This document shows positions 1 to 7,549 of a DNA stretch of 64,000 bases, one piece after another; positions within the stretch are counted from its first letter, which is position 1; each line of letters starts with the position of its first letter. A program made the translations under genes and the position numbers. The notes beneath the pieces were generated by a model. It did not search any database and had not been told where the DNA came from. It saw only the letters and a program-made list of their open reading frames with translations. Source of the DNA: Streptomyces venezuelae (GTDB lineage Bacteria > Actinomycetota > Actinomycetes > Streptomycetales > Streptomycetaceae); contig NZ_CP029190.1 in the NCBI RefSeq assembly GCF_008642295.1, forward strand, positions 496,001-560,000, read 5' to 3'.

Positions 1-177
1 TCGCCGAAGCCCTAAAACATGTCCGCTTTGCTCCGCTATAGCGACACAAAAACCGGTTTAAGAATTGATCAGTGAGACCGGTCATAGTGCGTAATTCCTC
101 TCTTGTTTCAGCCACTCTGGCTCGTTTACGGTCACCGCAATCCCGATGGGTCCCCCCAAAACCTGAGGAATTGCGCC

Positions 178-918
178 ATGGCCGGAAAAGGCAAGCACCG
201 TCGCCCCAAGAACAACCCGCTCACCCGTGGATTCCTTTTCGCGGGGACCGGCGGCGCCGCACTGGTCCTGCCGCTCGTCGGAGCGACCGGGGCGCAGGCC
301 GCCGCGCCGGCCGCAGTACCTGCCGCAGTACCGGCCGCCGCGCCGGTGAAGGCCCCCGGTACGTACTCCGTGGCGACCGGCGACTCGCTTTCGAAGATCG
401 CCGCGAAGTACGGGGTGGCCGGGGGCTGGAAGAAGCTCTACGAGGACAACCGCGCGGTGATCGGCAACGACCCGTCGCTGATCCGACCGGGGATCAAGCT
501 CACCCTCAACGGGGACGGCGGCCGGCCGGCCGCCGAGCCCGCCCGGGCCGCCGCCGAGCCCGCCCGGGCCGACCGGTCCACGCGCACCCCGCTCTACGCG
601 AACAACCTGGACGGCTGGATCAAGGAATCCCTCGCCATCATGGCCGAAAAGGGCATTCCGGGCACCTATCAGGGCCTTTACAAGAACATCATGCGCGAGT
701 CCAGCGGCAACCCGCGGGCGATCAACAACTGGGACATCAACGCCAAGAACGGCATCCCCAGCAAGGGGCTGCTCCAGGTCATCGACCCGACCTTCAAGGC
801 GTACCACGTGCCGGGAACCTCGTTCGACTCCTACGACCCGGTCGCGAACATCACCGCCGCCGCCAACTACGCCGCCGCCCGCTACGGCTCGATCGACAAC
901 GTGAACGGGCCCTACTAG
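178..918 (+). CDS. Secreted LysM / transglycosylase SLT-type cell-wall protein
   Basis: A 246-aa protein read from the ATG behind the GAGGA site at about 164. The N-terminus (MAGKGKHRRP, then a hydrophobic stretch ending GAQA) is an export signal of about 40 residues. After an Ala/Pro linker comes a LysM repeat (about residues 60-107, motif YSVATGDSLSKIAAKYGV) for binding peptidoglycan. The C-terminal 100 residues resemble the soluble lytic transglycosylase/Rpf-like fold, with IMRESSGNP near the expected catalytic Glu and GLLQV after it. Such proteins cleave glycan strands during growth and spore germination. An in-frame upstream ATG at 103 lacks a good ribosome site. The stop shares the CTAG at 915-918 with the convergent TerD gene. 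Confidence 0.85.
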   Translation: MAGKGKHRRPKNNPLTRGFLFAGTGGAALVLPLVGATGAQAAAPAAVPAAVPAAAPVKAPGTYSVATGDSLSKIAAKYGVAGGWKKLYEDNRAVIGNDPSLIRPGIKLTLNGDGGRPAAEPARAAAEPARADRSTRTPLYANNLDGWIKESLAIMAEKGIPGTYQGLYKNIMRESSGNPRAINNWDINAKNGIPSKGLLQVIDPTFKAYHVPGTSFDSYDPVANITAAANYAAARYGSIDNVNGPY

Positions 919-1457
919 ACCGCGCCCATCAGGCGGGTGAACTCCTCCGGGTCCGCGGTGAAGCCGTGGACCGCCGGACGCAGGGTCCACCCGCCGGAGG
1001 CGTCCCGGGCGAATTCGGCGACCGTGGCCGCCGAGGCGTCGGCCACCGACGCGAAGTCGTCGGACACAAGATCGGTGTGGCCCTCCCGGATACGGAGGGC
1101 CGTGCCCGCGACATCACCGAAGGTCTTCGTGCCGTCGCCGCCCTGGATCACCACACCGATCACCACCCGGGCGAGCGCCTCGCTCATCCGGTCCAGTTCC
1201 AGGGTCATCACCTCGTCGAAGCCGAAGCCCTGCCCGGTGCGGCTGTCCCGGTTGAGGGTGATGGTGCCGTCCGGGGACCGGTGGCCGAAGTGCACCAGAT
1301 GGACCGGGGCACCACGGAGGCCGTCCGCGGCGTAGACCGCGGCGACGATATCGAGATCGTTGGCCGGGCTGCCGGCCGGGCTCGGGTCCCATTTCAGTGC
1401 GACCTCGACCTTGGCCAGGCCCTTGCGCACACTGCTTCGGCTGCCGCTACCGCTCAT
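915..1457 (-). CDS. TerD family protein
   Basis: A 180-aa protein with the TerD fold hallmarks: VEVALKWDPSPAG near the N-terminus, then DLDIVAAVY and a GDGTKTFGD segment that supply acidic Ca2+-binding residues. TerD-like proteins occur in tellurite-resistance and general stress clusters, and Streptomyces has many copies; the biochemical role is not settled. It starts at an ATG behind AGGAGGGGAAG. It lies 32 bp downstream of the RraA-like gene in the same direction, so the two are probably co-transcribed. The stop overlaps the stop of the convergent transglycosylase gene by four bases. Confidence 0.85.
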   Translation of the reverse strand: MSGSGSRSSVRKGLAKVEVALKWDPSPAGSPANDLDIVAAVYAADGLRGAPVHLVHFGHRSPDGTITLNRDSRTGQGFGFDEVMTLELDRMSEALARVVIGVVIQGGDGTKTFGDVAGTALRIREGHTDLVSDDFASVADASAATVAEFARDASGGWTLRPAVHGFTADPEEFTRLMGAV

Positions 1458-1489
1458 CGAACTTCCCCTCCTCGACCGGTCGTTCCACC

Positions 1490-2038
1490 CTACTCCCGCT
1501 CGGGGAGCACCACGACGCCGTCCTCGTCCGCGTACACCGTCCCGCCGGGGCGGAAGGTGATGCCGCCGAAGGACACCGGCTCGTCGACGGTGCCCGCGCC
1601 GGTCTTCCCGCTCTTACGGGGGACGGTGCCGAGCGCCAGCACCCCGAGGTCGAGCCCGCCGAGGGCCACGCTGTCCCGGACCGCCCCGTGGACGATCAGC
1701 CCGGCCCAGCCGTTGCGCTGGGCCGCACCCGCGATGAGGTCCCCGACCAGGGCGGTGCGGAGCGAGCCGCCGCCGTCCACGACCAGCACCGCGCCCTCGC
1801 CCGGCGTGTGCAGCAGCTCGCGCAGCAGGGCGTTGTCCTCGTGGCAGGCGACCGTCCGTACCGGCCCGGCGAACATCCGGCGGCCCCCGATCCCGCGGAA
1901 CTGGAGGCCGCAGACCGCCAGCCGCTCGCCGTACTCGTCGTACAGGTCGGCGGTGGGTACCGGCTTGACGGCGGAGGCGGGCGTGGCGGGTGTGGCAGGG
2001 GTGCCGGTGGGGTCGGTGGCGTCGGTGGCGTCGGACAT
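1490..2038 (-). CDS. RraA-like protein (demethylmenaquinone methyltransferase-like fold)
   Basis: A 182-aa protein of the RraA/HMG-aldolase family. Family features are the start PTADLYDEYGERLAVC, GEGAVLVVDGGG, ALVGDLIAGAAQ, GLIVHGAVRD and the end GGITFRPGGTVYADEDGVVVLP. Relatives are either inhibitors of RNase E (RraA) or divalent-metal 4-hydroxy-4-methyl-2-oxoglutarate/oxaloacetate aldolases. The Gly-rich GDLIAGAA and the Arg-Asp pair of GAVRD match the aldolase active-site region, so enzymatic activity is plausible. The ATG at 2038 follows a CGGAGAG site; the longer in-frame start at 2113 has none. Confidence 0.8.
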   Translation of the reverse strand: MSDATDATDPTGTPATPATPASAVKPVPTADLYDEYGERLAVCGLQFRGIGGRRMFAGPVRTVACHEDNALLRELLHTPGEGAVLVVDGGGSLRTALVGDLIAGAAQRNGWAGLIVHGAVRDSVALGGLDLGVLALGTVPRKSGKTGAGTVDEPVSFGGITFRPGGTVYADEDGVVVLPERE

Positions 2039-2140
2039 GGCGGCGGCTCTCCGTTCTGCGGCACGATCGGCCGATCGGACGATCGGACGGCTCGGGATGA
2101 TCCATCGTTCCATGGCCGCCGCCCGCCCGGCAGTCCCGTC

Positions 2141-3739
2141 TCAGCAGCGGCGGCGGTCCTCGGTGACCGTGCCCTGGGCGGTGCCGACGGTCCGGTCGTA
2201 GCAGCCGGCCGTGCCGTACCGCCGATAGCGCTCGGAGCTGGTGCCGACCGCGTGCCGCTGGTCGCGGGGGACGCCGGTGGTGTAGGTGGCGTCGCCGGTG
2301 TAGCGGTGGTCCAGCCGCTCGGCGGACATCGTGCGGCCGTCGCGCAGGGTCAGGGTGTCCGCCCGGTCACCGAGGGCGAGGACGGTCCGCAGCCGGTCGC
2401 CCGCGCCGAGGGTGGTCTCGCCGTCCATGGTGTACGTGCGCTGGGTACGGGTGGTGGTGCGTCCGCTGGTCACGGTCTCCCGGTCGGTCCAGGAGGCCGT
2501 CAGCACGTCCCGGTCCTCGCCCTCCGTCCACCGGTGCATTGAGGTGTTGGCGAGGGTGCGGGTGACGGTGGTCGTGATCCGGCCGTGGGAGGTGTCCAGG
2601 TATCCGGAGACGGTCAGGCTGTGCCCGCCCCGGGTGTCCAGCCGGTGTTCCGGACCGGCCGTGTGGACCGAGGAGTTGGCCGGTTCGCCCGCCTCGTGGC
2701 GGGTCAGTCCGCCGGTGACGACCTGCCGTGCCGCGTCCTGCCACAGCAGTACGTTGACGGGGGTGCTCCAGCCGGTCTGCCCGGCCGGGACCCCGGCCAC
2801 GGACACCTCTATCCGGTGCGGGCGGCCGTCGTTGAGGAGTCCGGCGAACGGGGTGAGGTCGTAGACCACCGGCTGGACGTCGAAGGCGCGGGGTGCGGGG
2901 GTGACGTACCAGAGAAAGGGGTTGGACCAGCCGCCCGTCCAGACGGTGGGGAAGGGTGCGGCGATGCCGGCGAGCCGCCCGTCCACGGCGATCCGCACCT
3001 CCCGGTAGGGGCCCTCGGCCGCCTTGCAGGAGTACGGGGCGGCGTCCGGGACGGTCAGGTACCAGTACTCCTCGCAGCCGCCGCCGGAGCCGGTGGCGTA
3101 CACCTCGGCAAGGATGCGCTCGGTATTGCGCGGGGTGGTGAGGGTGCCGCCGGTGAGCGGGAGCACCCGGTCGGGGGTGGCGGCGGGCCGGACCGGGCCT
3201 TCGGCGGCGTAGAAGGTCAGGGTCGCCTTGACGTCGATGACGCCGGTGTAGGTGTCGTTGACGACGTTGCCGATGAGCATCTCGACGGGCTGCGGGCGGC
3301 TGAGGACGTCGCGGTAGCGGGTGACGTCCTTCTCCACCGCCCAGGTGATGCCGTCGGGTGAGGGCTGCGGGGTGGAGGTGCGGAGGATTTCGACCCCGCC
3401 GAGGGTGAGGTTGCCGAGCCGGTCGTACTGGCGGCCCTTGACCTTGCCGTCGAGCCGCAGCACCACCTTGGCCCAGGGACCGCCGCAGTCGGCGGGCGGA
3501 ATGTAACTCCCCTGGTACGGGGTGAAGTCGCGGAACTGTGCCTCGGCGAGGGTCTGGGTGCAGGACCGGGTGGCGGGCCTGTCCACGGGCGGGTTGGCGG
3601 TGAGCGGGTCGTGCCAGTCACTGCCGAACTCGGGCGGCGGGGGCGGGGTGCCGGCCGCCGCCGGTGTTCCGGTGCCGAGCAACGAGCCTGCCGCGAGCAG
3701 GAGTCCGCCCAGCAGGCTCGTGATCCTCTGTCGTCTCAT
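2141..3739 (-). CDS. Secreted peptide-N4-asparagine amidase A (PNGase A)-like protein
   Basis: A 532-aa protein with a cleavable signal (MRRQRITSLLGG, then a hydrophobic core ending AAAG). The body resembles the PNGase A N-terminal domain of plants, fungi and actinomycetes: CTQTLAEAQFRDFTPY, DCGGPWAKVVLRLDG, RQYDRLGNLTLGGVEILR and a later WSNPFLWYVTPAPRAFD. PNGase A removes N-glycans from glycopeptides; for the bacterial members this is inferred from family. It stands alone: the RraA gene starts about 100 bp downstream and the integrase remnant lies upstream. The ATG at 3739 was chosen because it begins the signal peptide; the frame is open for another 35 codons upstream. Confidence 0.8.
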   Translation of the reverse strand: MRRQRITSLLGGLLLAAGSLLGTGTPAAAGTPPPPPEFGSDWHDPLTANPPVDRPATRSCTQTLAEAQFRDFTPYQGSYIPPADCGGPWAKVVLRLDGKVKGRQYDRLGNLTLGGVEILRTSTPQPSPDGITWAVEKDVTRYRDVLSRPQPVEMLIGNVVNDTYTGVIDVKATLTFYAAEGPVRPAATPDRVLPLTGGTLTTPRNTERILAEVYATGSGGGCEEYWYLTVPDAAPYSCKAAEGPYREVRIAVDGRLAGIAAPFPTVWTGGWSNPFLWYVTPAPRAFDVQPVVYDLTPFAGLLNDGRPHRIEVSVAGVPAGQTGWSTPVNVLLWQDAARQVVTGGLTRHEAGEPANSSVHTAGPEHRLDTRGGHSLTVSGYLDTSHGRITTTVTRTLANTSMHRWTEGEDRDVLTASWTDRETVTSGRTTTRTQRTYTMDGETTLGAGDRLRTVLALGDRADTLTLRDGRTMSAERLDHRYTGDATYTTGVPRDQRHAVGTSSERYRRYGTAGCYDRTVGTAQGTVTEDRRRC

Positions 3740-3867
3740 GGCCCCGCAGTGAAGCGCGGGCCGGTCCCGGCGGCCAGGCGGCGGACCGGCCGATGGCCGG
3801 TTCCCGCCCCTGAGCGTCCGGGTGGGCGGCGGCCCGGCGGGCACGGGTGCCGGTACGTCGAGTACCG

Positions 3868-3889
3868 CCGATCAGGGTCTCTGACCTGC
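3868..3889 (-). repeat. Att-like repeat, left copy
   Basis: On the minus strand this reads GCAGGTCAGAGACCC followed by TGATCGG and lies at the end of the integrase remnant. The copy at 11674-11694 on the plus strand differs by one substitution and a one-base gap. Integrase genes often lie next to their attachment core, so this could be an old att site. That is an inference, and the inverted orientation is unusual. Confidence 0.4.
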
Positions 3890-4174
3890 AAAAACGCTTC
3901 TAGGCGAGCTCGGCAGGGGACAACGGGGCACATCGCCGAGGACCGCCTCGACGGCTACCCGCGTCGTGTCCTCGCCGTCAGGCCACAGGTGCGTGTACGT
4001 GTCGAGCGTGATCGACGGCTTTGCGTGACCGATTCGCTTCTGCACCGTCTTGACGTTCTCTCGGTGCTTGATCAGCAGCGAGGCGTAGATGTGGCGCAGG
4101 TCGTGCATGGTCGCCCCGGCCGGCACGCGGAGCAGCTCAGGCTGTTTCCCGTCCGGGCGGCCCTTCCTGACCAT
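3872..4174 (-). pseudogene. Tyrosine recombinase (integrase) remnant, C-terminal part
   Basis: About 100 residues that match only the end of an integrase: HDLRHIYASLLI (the H-x-x-R of box II) followed by IGHAKPSITLDTYTHL with the likely nucleophilic Tyr. The N-terminal DNA-binding domain and the first catalytic Arg are missing, so this is a truncated relic. The extreme C-terminal codons contain a sequence that recurs in inverted orientation at 11674-11694. It marks the left edge of the accessory patch that carries the IS elements. Confidence 0.8.
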
Positions 4175-4245
4175 GCGGCGTGTGCTCGCTCGTGGGTTAC
4201 GGCGAGCTATCTATTCGCGTTGGTGATCATGCGCGCCCATCGTAG

Positions 4246-4284
4246 TCTCGGCCCCCGTCGCAGTGCAGCCGACGGGGGCCGAGA
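4246..4284. terminator. Strong GC hairpin, possible terminator
   Basis: A perfect 15-bp stem (TCTCGGCCCCCGTCG and its complement) around a 9-base loop, with no T tract. It lies in a gene-free gap between the integrase remnant and the truncated IS copy. It may be the terminator of a gene lost from this patch. Confidence 0.5.
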
Positions 4285-4301
4285 TCCATCGTGCCCTCTA
4301 G

Positions 4302-4533
4302 GGTCTGTTCTGAATTCAGATCATGATGTCGGTTTCAGGCTGCGGAGCCAGATGACGGATCCGCGCAGATGGAGGCCTGCTTCGAAGCTGGTGGGCGTCT
4401 TGTCGTAGCGCGTGGCGATGCCCCGCCAGTCCTTAATCTTGTTGATGGCACGCTCGACGGTGTTGCGATCGCGGTACAGACCGGCGTCGTGACCGACGGG
4501 CCGCCCGCCACTGCTGCCCCGCTTCTTCCGGTT
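4302..4533 (-). mobile_element. Truncated IS5-type element (232 bp, transposase 3' end)
   Basis: The sequence matches 5161-5392 of the complete element with two differences in 232 bases, in the same orientation. It keeps the left terminal inverted repeat (GGTCTG...GAATTCAGATCATGA) and the flanking CTAG at 4298-4301, then breaks off abruptly at 4533. It encodes only the last part of the transposase. The near-identity implies a recent event. The two copies form a direct repeat around the gene at 4735-5160. Confidence 0.9.
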
Positions 4534-4734
4534 AGTGAGGGTGGGGTGGTCGCGCCGGGGCGATGGTAGGCGCCGGGTCGGCGGGTGCGCAGTGGCGTCT
4601 CGGACTGGGGGAAGATCTGTCCGGCAAACCGAGACGGTTCACCCCTTCGAGCGAATGACCGCCGCATCCTCGCCGCAGCCGGGTAGGGATGCCGTGATCC
4701 GGCGACAGCGCCGGGCTATGCGAAGGAGACCCTC

Positions 4735-5160
4735 ATGGTCGACTGCTTCCTGCCCTTCCAGTTCGTATCCAAGGGCGAGACGCTGGAGGTGACCGGGAGT
4801 CTTCCGCTGCGGGACGTGTCGGGGCTGACCGTCAAGGTCCTGGTCTCGCAAGCCGTCGTGCTCGGCGCCGACGGCAAGGCCGGGGACAACAGCCCAACCG
4901 GCGAGGGGATCAAGAAGGGCGTCAGCTCGTCTTTCAGCTCCAACAAGCTGACCGTGTCGGTGCCGTGCGACCGGGTAGCCGGCACGTGGACCCCCGGAAC
5001 ACCCGTGGCGTACGTCGCCACCGTCTTTGACTCCTCCGGCAAGCAGGTCGGCTCCGACAGCGGTATGCGCAACATCGAGGGCGGCAACAACGGCCCCTTC
5101 GCCTTGTTCTCCGCGTTCTCCGACAGCGGCATGGCCATCGACATGGCCGACTTCCGCTAG
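4735..5160 (+). CDS. Protein of unknown function between two IS copies
   Basis: A 141-aa protein that I do not recognise. It has no signal peptide or membrane segment, and the alternating hydrophobic pattern (LTVKVLVSQAVVLG, LTVSVPCDRVAG, VAYVATVFD) suggests a beta-rich fold. The ATG follows a GAAGGAGA site 8 bases upstream. The stop TAG is part of the CTAG target site of the adjoining IS, so the insertion left the reading frame intact. Nothing recognisable lies in the 200 bases upstream (4534-4734). Confidence 0.6.
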   Translation: MVDCFLPFQFVSKGETLEVTGSLPLRDVSGLTVKVLVSQAVVLGADGKAGDNSPTGEGIKKGVSSSFSSNKLTVSVPCDRVAGTWTPGTPVAYVATVFDSSGKQVGSDSGMRNIEGGNNGPFALFSAFSDSGMAIDMADFR

Positions 5161-6259
5161 GGTCTGCTCTGAATTCAGATCATGATGTCGGTTTCAGGCT
5201 GCGGAGCCAGATGACGGATCCGCGCAGATGGAGGCCTGCTTCGAAGCTGGTGGGCGTCTTGTCGTAGCGCGTGGCGATGCCCCGCCAGTCCTTGATCTTG
5301 TTGATGGCACGCTCGACGGTGTTGCGATCGCGGTACAGACCGGCGTCGTGACCGACGGGCCGCCCGCCACTGCTGCCCCGCTTCTTCCGGTTGGCGGCCT
5401 GGTCGTCCTTCTCCGGGATCACCGCCTTGATCCGCCGTTGGCGCAGGTAGGCCCGGGATGCGTGGGCGGAGTAGGCCTTGTCGGCGGCCACCGCGTCGGG
5501 GCGGGTGCGTGGCCGGCCGATCGGACCCCGCACCTTGACCTTGTCCATGACCGGGATGAACTGCGGGTTGTCCGCGCCCTGGCCCGGGGCGACCACGAAG
5601 GACAACGGCCGGCAGCGCCGCTCGGCGGCCAGATGGGTCTTCGTGGTCAGGCCACCGCGCGAACGCCCCAACGCGGCCGCCTTCAGCCTTGCCCGACGGC
5701 GGCGGCGCAGCCGACGCCTGTCCTCCCGCTCGGCGTCCTCCGCACCGTCAGCGACCGCACTCCGGTCAGCTACTGCCCCGGTTTGTCCCTTCGCTGCAGC
5801 CCCTTTTCCTCCCCGACGGCCTTCTCCAACTCTTCCAGCAACTCGGCGTCCACGACCATCCCGGCCGCGTGATGATGCGCACGGGAAACGGTGGAATCCA
5901 CACTGACCAGCGACAAGTCGACCTGCCCGCGCGCGGCGGCCTCGGCGATCATCCCCTCCATCAGCGCCTGGAAGACGCCCTTGCGCGTCCAGGAGCCGAA
6001 CTGGCCGTAGATCGTCGGCCAGTTGCCGTACCGCTCAGGGACATCCCGCCAGGGACTCCCCACCCGAAACCGCCACATCATCGCGTCGAACTGCCGCCGC
6101 AGGTCCGGGATCGGCCCCGTCGCCGCCATCGGCAGGAACGGCTCGACCAGCTCCCACTCACTGTCCGTCAGATCGCCACGAGTCATGGACCCCTTCTACC
6201 AGTCGCCAGGCAGCCGACGAGCCTGAACCGCTATTCATGATCTGAATTCAAAACAGGCC
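5161..6259 (-). mobile_element. Complete IS5-family insertion sequence (1,099 bp)
   Basis: The ends match over 25 bases with three mismatches (left GGTCTGCTCTGAATTCAGAT, right GGCCTGTTTTGAATTCAGAT on the other strand). Both ends are flanked by CTAG (5157-5160 and 6260-6263), which fits a 4-bp target duplication. It carries a two-frame transposase. The CTAG target also supplied the stop codons of the convergent genes on both sides. Confidence 0.9.
5180..6186 (-). CDS. IS5-family transposase, two frames joined by probable -1 frameshift
   Basis: Frame 1 (5770-6186, start ATG at 6186) encodes the N-terminal half: LTDSEWELVEPFLP, then WRDVPERYGNWPTIYGQFGSW and VSVDSTVSRAHHHAAG with the first catalytic Asp. 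The second half, in the -1 frame and ending at 5180, has LGRSRGGLTTKTHLA, VAADKAYSAHASRAYLR and the late YRDRNTVERAINKIKDWRGIATRYDK with the DDE Glu. The frames overlap at A AAG GGG (5800-5806 on the minus strand), a perfect X XXY YYZ slippery heptamer in frame 1. The -1 frame is open from there, so an intact fused transposase is likely. Confidence 0.85.
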
Positions 6260-7001
6260 CTAGTAGTCACCTCGCGCACTCCGCAGTTGCTTGGCCGCGT
6301 ACGTCAACTGTTCAATCAGATGCGCTGACCCTGCGAGTTCTTCGGCAGCGTCACGTAGTGTGTTCGCCGAGTCCTCCAGCCCCCGCAGCTTGTCGGCAGC
6401 CGACCGAAGAGTGCCAGCGCTGTCCTCAAGGCCACGCAAGTCCTGGGCAGCTGATTGCAGCATCCATGCAGCGTCGGGATCAACACCGAATCCATGCACG
6501 CGGGGGTCCGTCAACTCCGCGACCAGCACTCGAAGAGTCGCGGCGGCCTCGGGTGCGATGCGTGCAAGCTCAGCAAGCGCCTCGTGTGTCTCGTCGAAGA
6601 ACGACTCAAACGACTCGGTCACCAGTTCCCTGAGGCGTGCCTCGGTGAGCCCCCGAAGCCCCTGCAACGCTGCCAGCCCCGGACTCTCGTTCCCGCTTCC
6701 ATTGGCCGAGCATCGCGACGCTGTACTGGTCGCTGTCACGGCCATCGACACGCATGTGGTGAGCCTTGCACAGCAGCAGCAGATTCGCGAAGTCGTTCTT
6801 CTCTTCGAGAGTCATCTGTGGGTCAAAGCGCTTGCCCCCGGAGCTGACGGCGCGGATGTGAGCAATTTCCAAGTTCAGAATGTGCTCGCCGTCCACCAAC
6901 TTCGTCACCGGCTCGTCGCAGCCCGGCCAGTAGCAGGTACCACGGCACAAAGACATCAGTGCTGCGTGGGTACCCGGCGTGTACTTCCGAGCTTCGCCCA
7001 T
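6260..7001 (-). pseudogene. HNH endonuclease-like gene with internal frameshift
   Basis: The N-terminal 105 residues, read from an ATG behind a GGAGGGGGAGC site, form an HNH-type domain: CRGTCYWPGC, LEIAHIRAV, NDFANLLLLCKAHH, ending YSVAMLGQWKRERES. Near 6675-6690 the coding frame shifts: the continuation (PGLAALQGLRGLTEARLRELV, then a long heptad-like helical region) lies in another frame and runs to a TAG at 6260. Read as one gene this matches a known Streptomyces arrangement of HNH plus helical tail. A one-base indel, in the genome or in sequencing, explains it best. The stop lies in the IS target duplication. Confidence 0.7.
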
Positions 7002-7021
7002 GTTGCTCCCCCTCCGTCGTC

Positions 7022-7371
7022 AGAGATCGCGCAGCCACTACGTGATCCTGGACAATCTGTCCGCCCACAAAGGCACTGGCATCAGCCGCTGGGCGAAGAA
7101 GCACAAGGTCGGGCTGTGCTTCACCCCGACCTACGCCTCGTGGGCCAACCCGATCGAGGCCCACTTCGGACCACTGCGGCAGTTCACCATCGCCAACTCC
7201 AATCACCCCAATCACACCGTTCAGACCCGGGCCCTGCCCGCCTACCTCCGGTGGCGCAACCCCAACGCTCGCCACCGCGATGTCCTGGCCGCCGAACACA
7301 AGGAACGCGCCCGCATCCGCAGCGAGAAAGGCATCCGCTGGGGCGGACGGCCTCTGCGATTGGCGGCCTGA
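7022..7371 (+). pseudogene. IS630-family transposase remnant (C-terminal DDE part)
   Basis: Residues such as HYVILDNLSAHKG, LCFTPTYASWANPIEAHFGPL and the C-terminal NPNARHRDVLAAEHKERAR match the second half of IS630/Tc1-type transposases: the second Asp, and the Glu of the SWANPIE motif. The N-terminal half is absent; similarity starts directly after the ribosome-site region of the divergent HNH gene. It is therefore a decayed copy. Confidence 0.8.
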
Positions 7372-7549
7372 CCTGGCAGGAAGGTGAGTCGCCGAGATTG
7401 CGAGGCGAGCGGGGCTTTTCACCTGAGGCGGTTCTGGCTCAGCTTTCGTGCAGTGGCCACGGTGAGTGACGGCTGAGCGTGTCCGGACGGCATTCGAAGT
7501 CGCCCAAAAATGGACGGTGGTCAGTTCCGCTGGGCTGACAGTCCGGGCT

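Noticed and set aside
1..177. A possible c-di-AMP (ydaO-type) riboswitch before the cell-wall hydrolase gene
   Set aside because: Such riboswitches often precede these genes in Streptomyces, but I could not find the conserved core sequence here.
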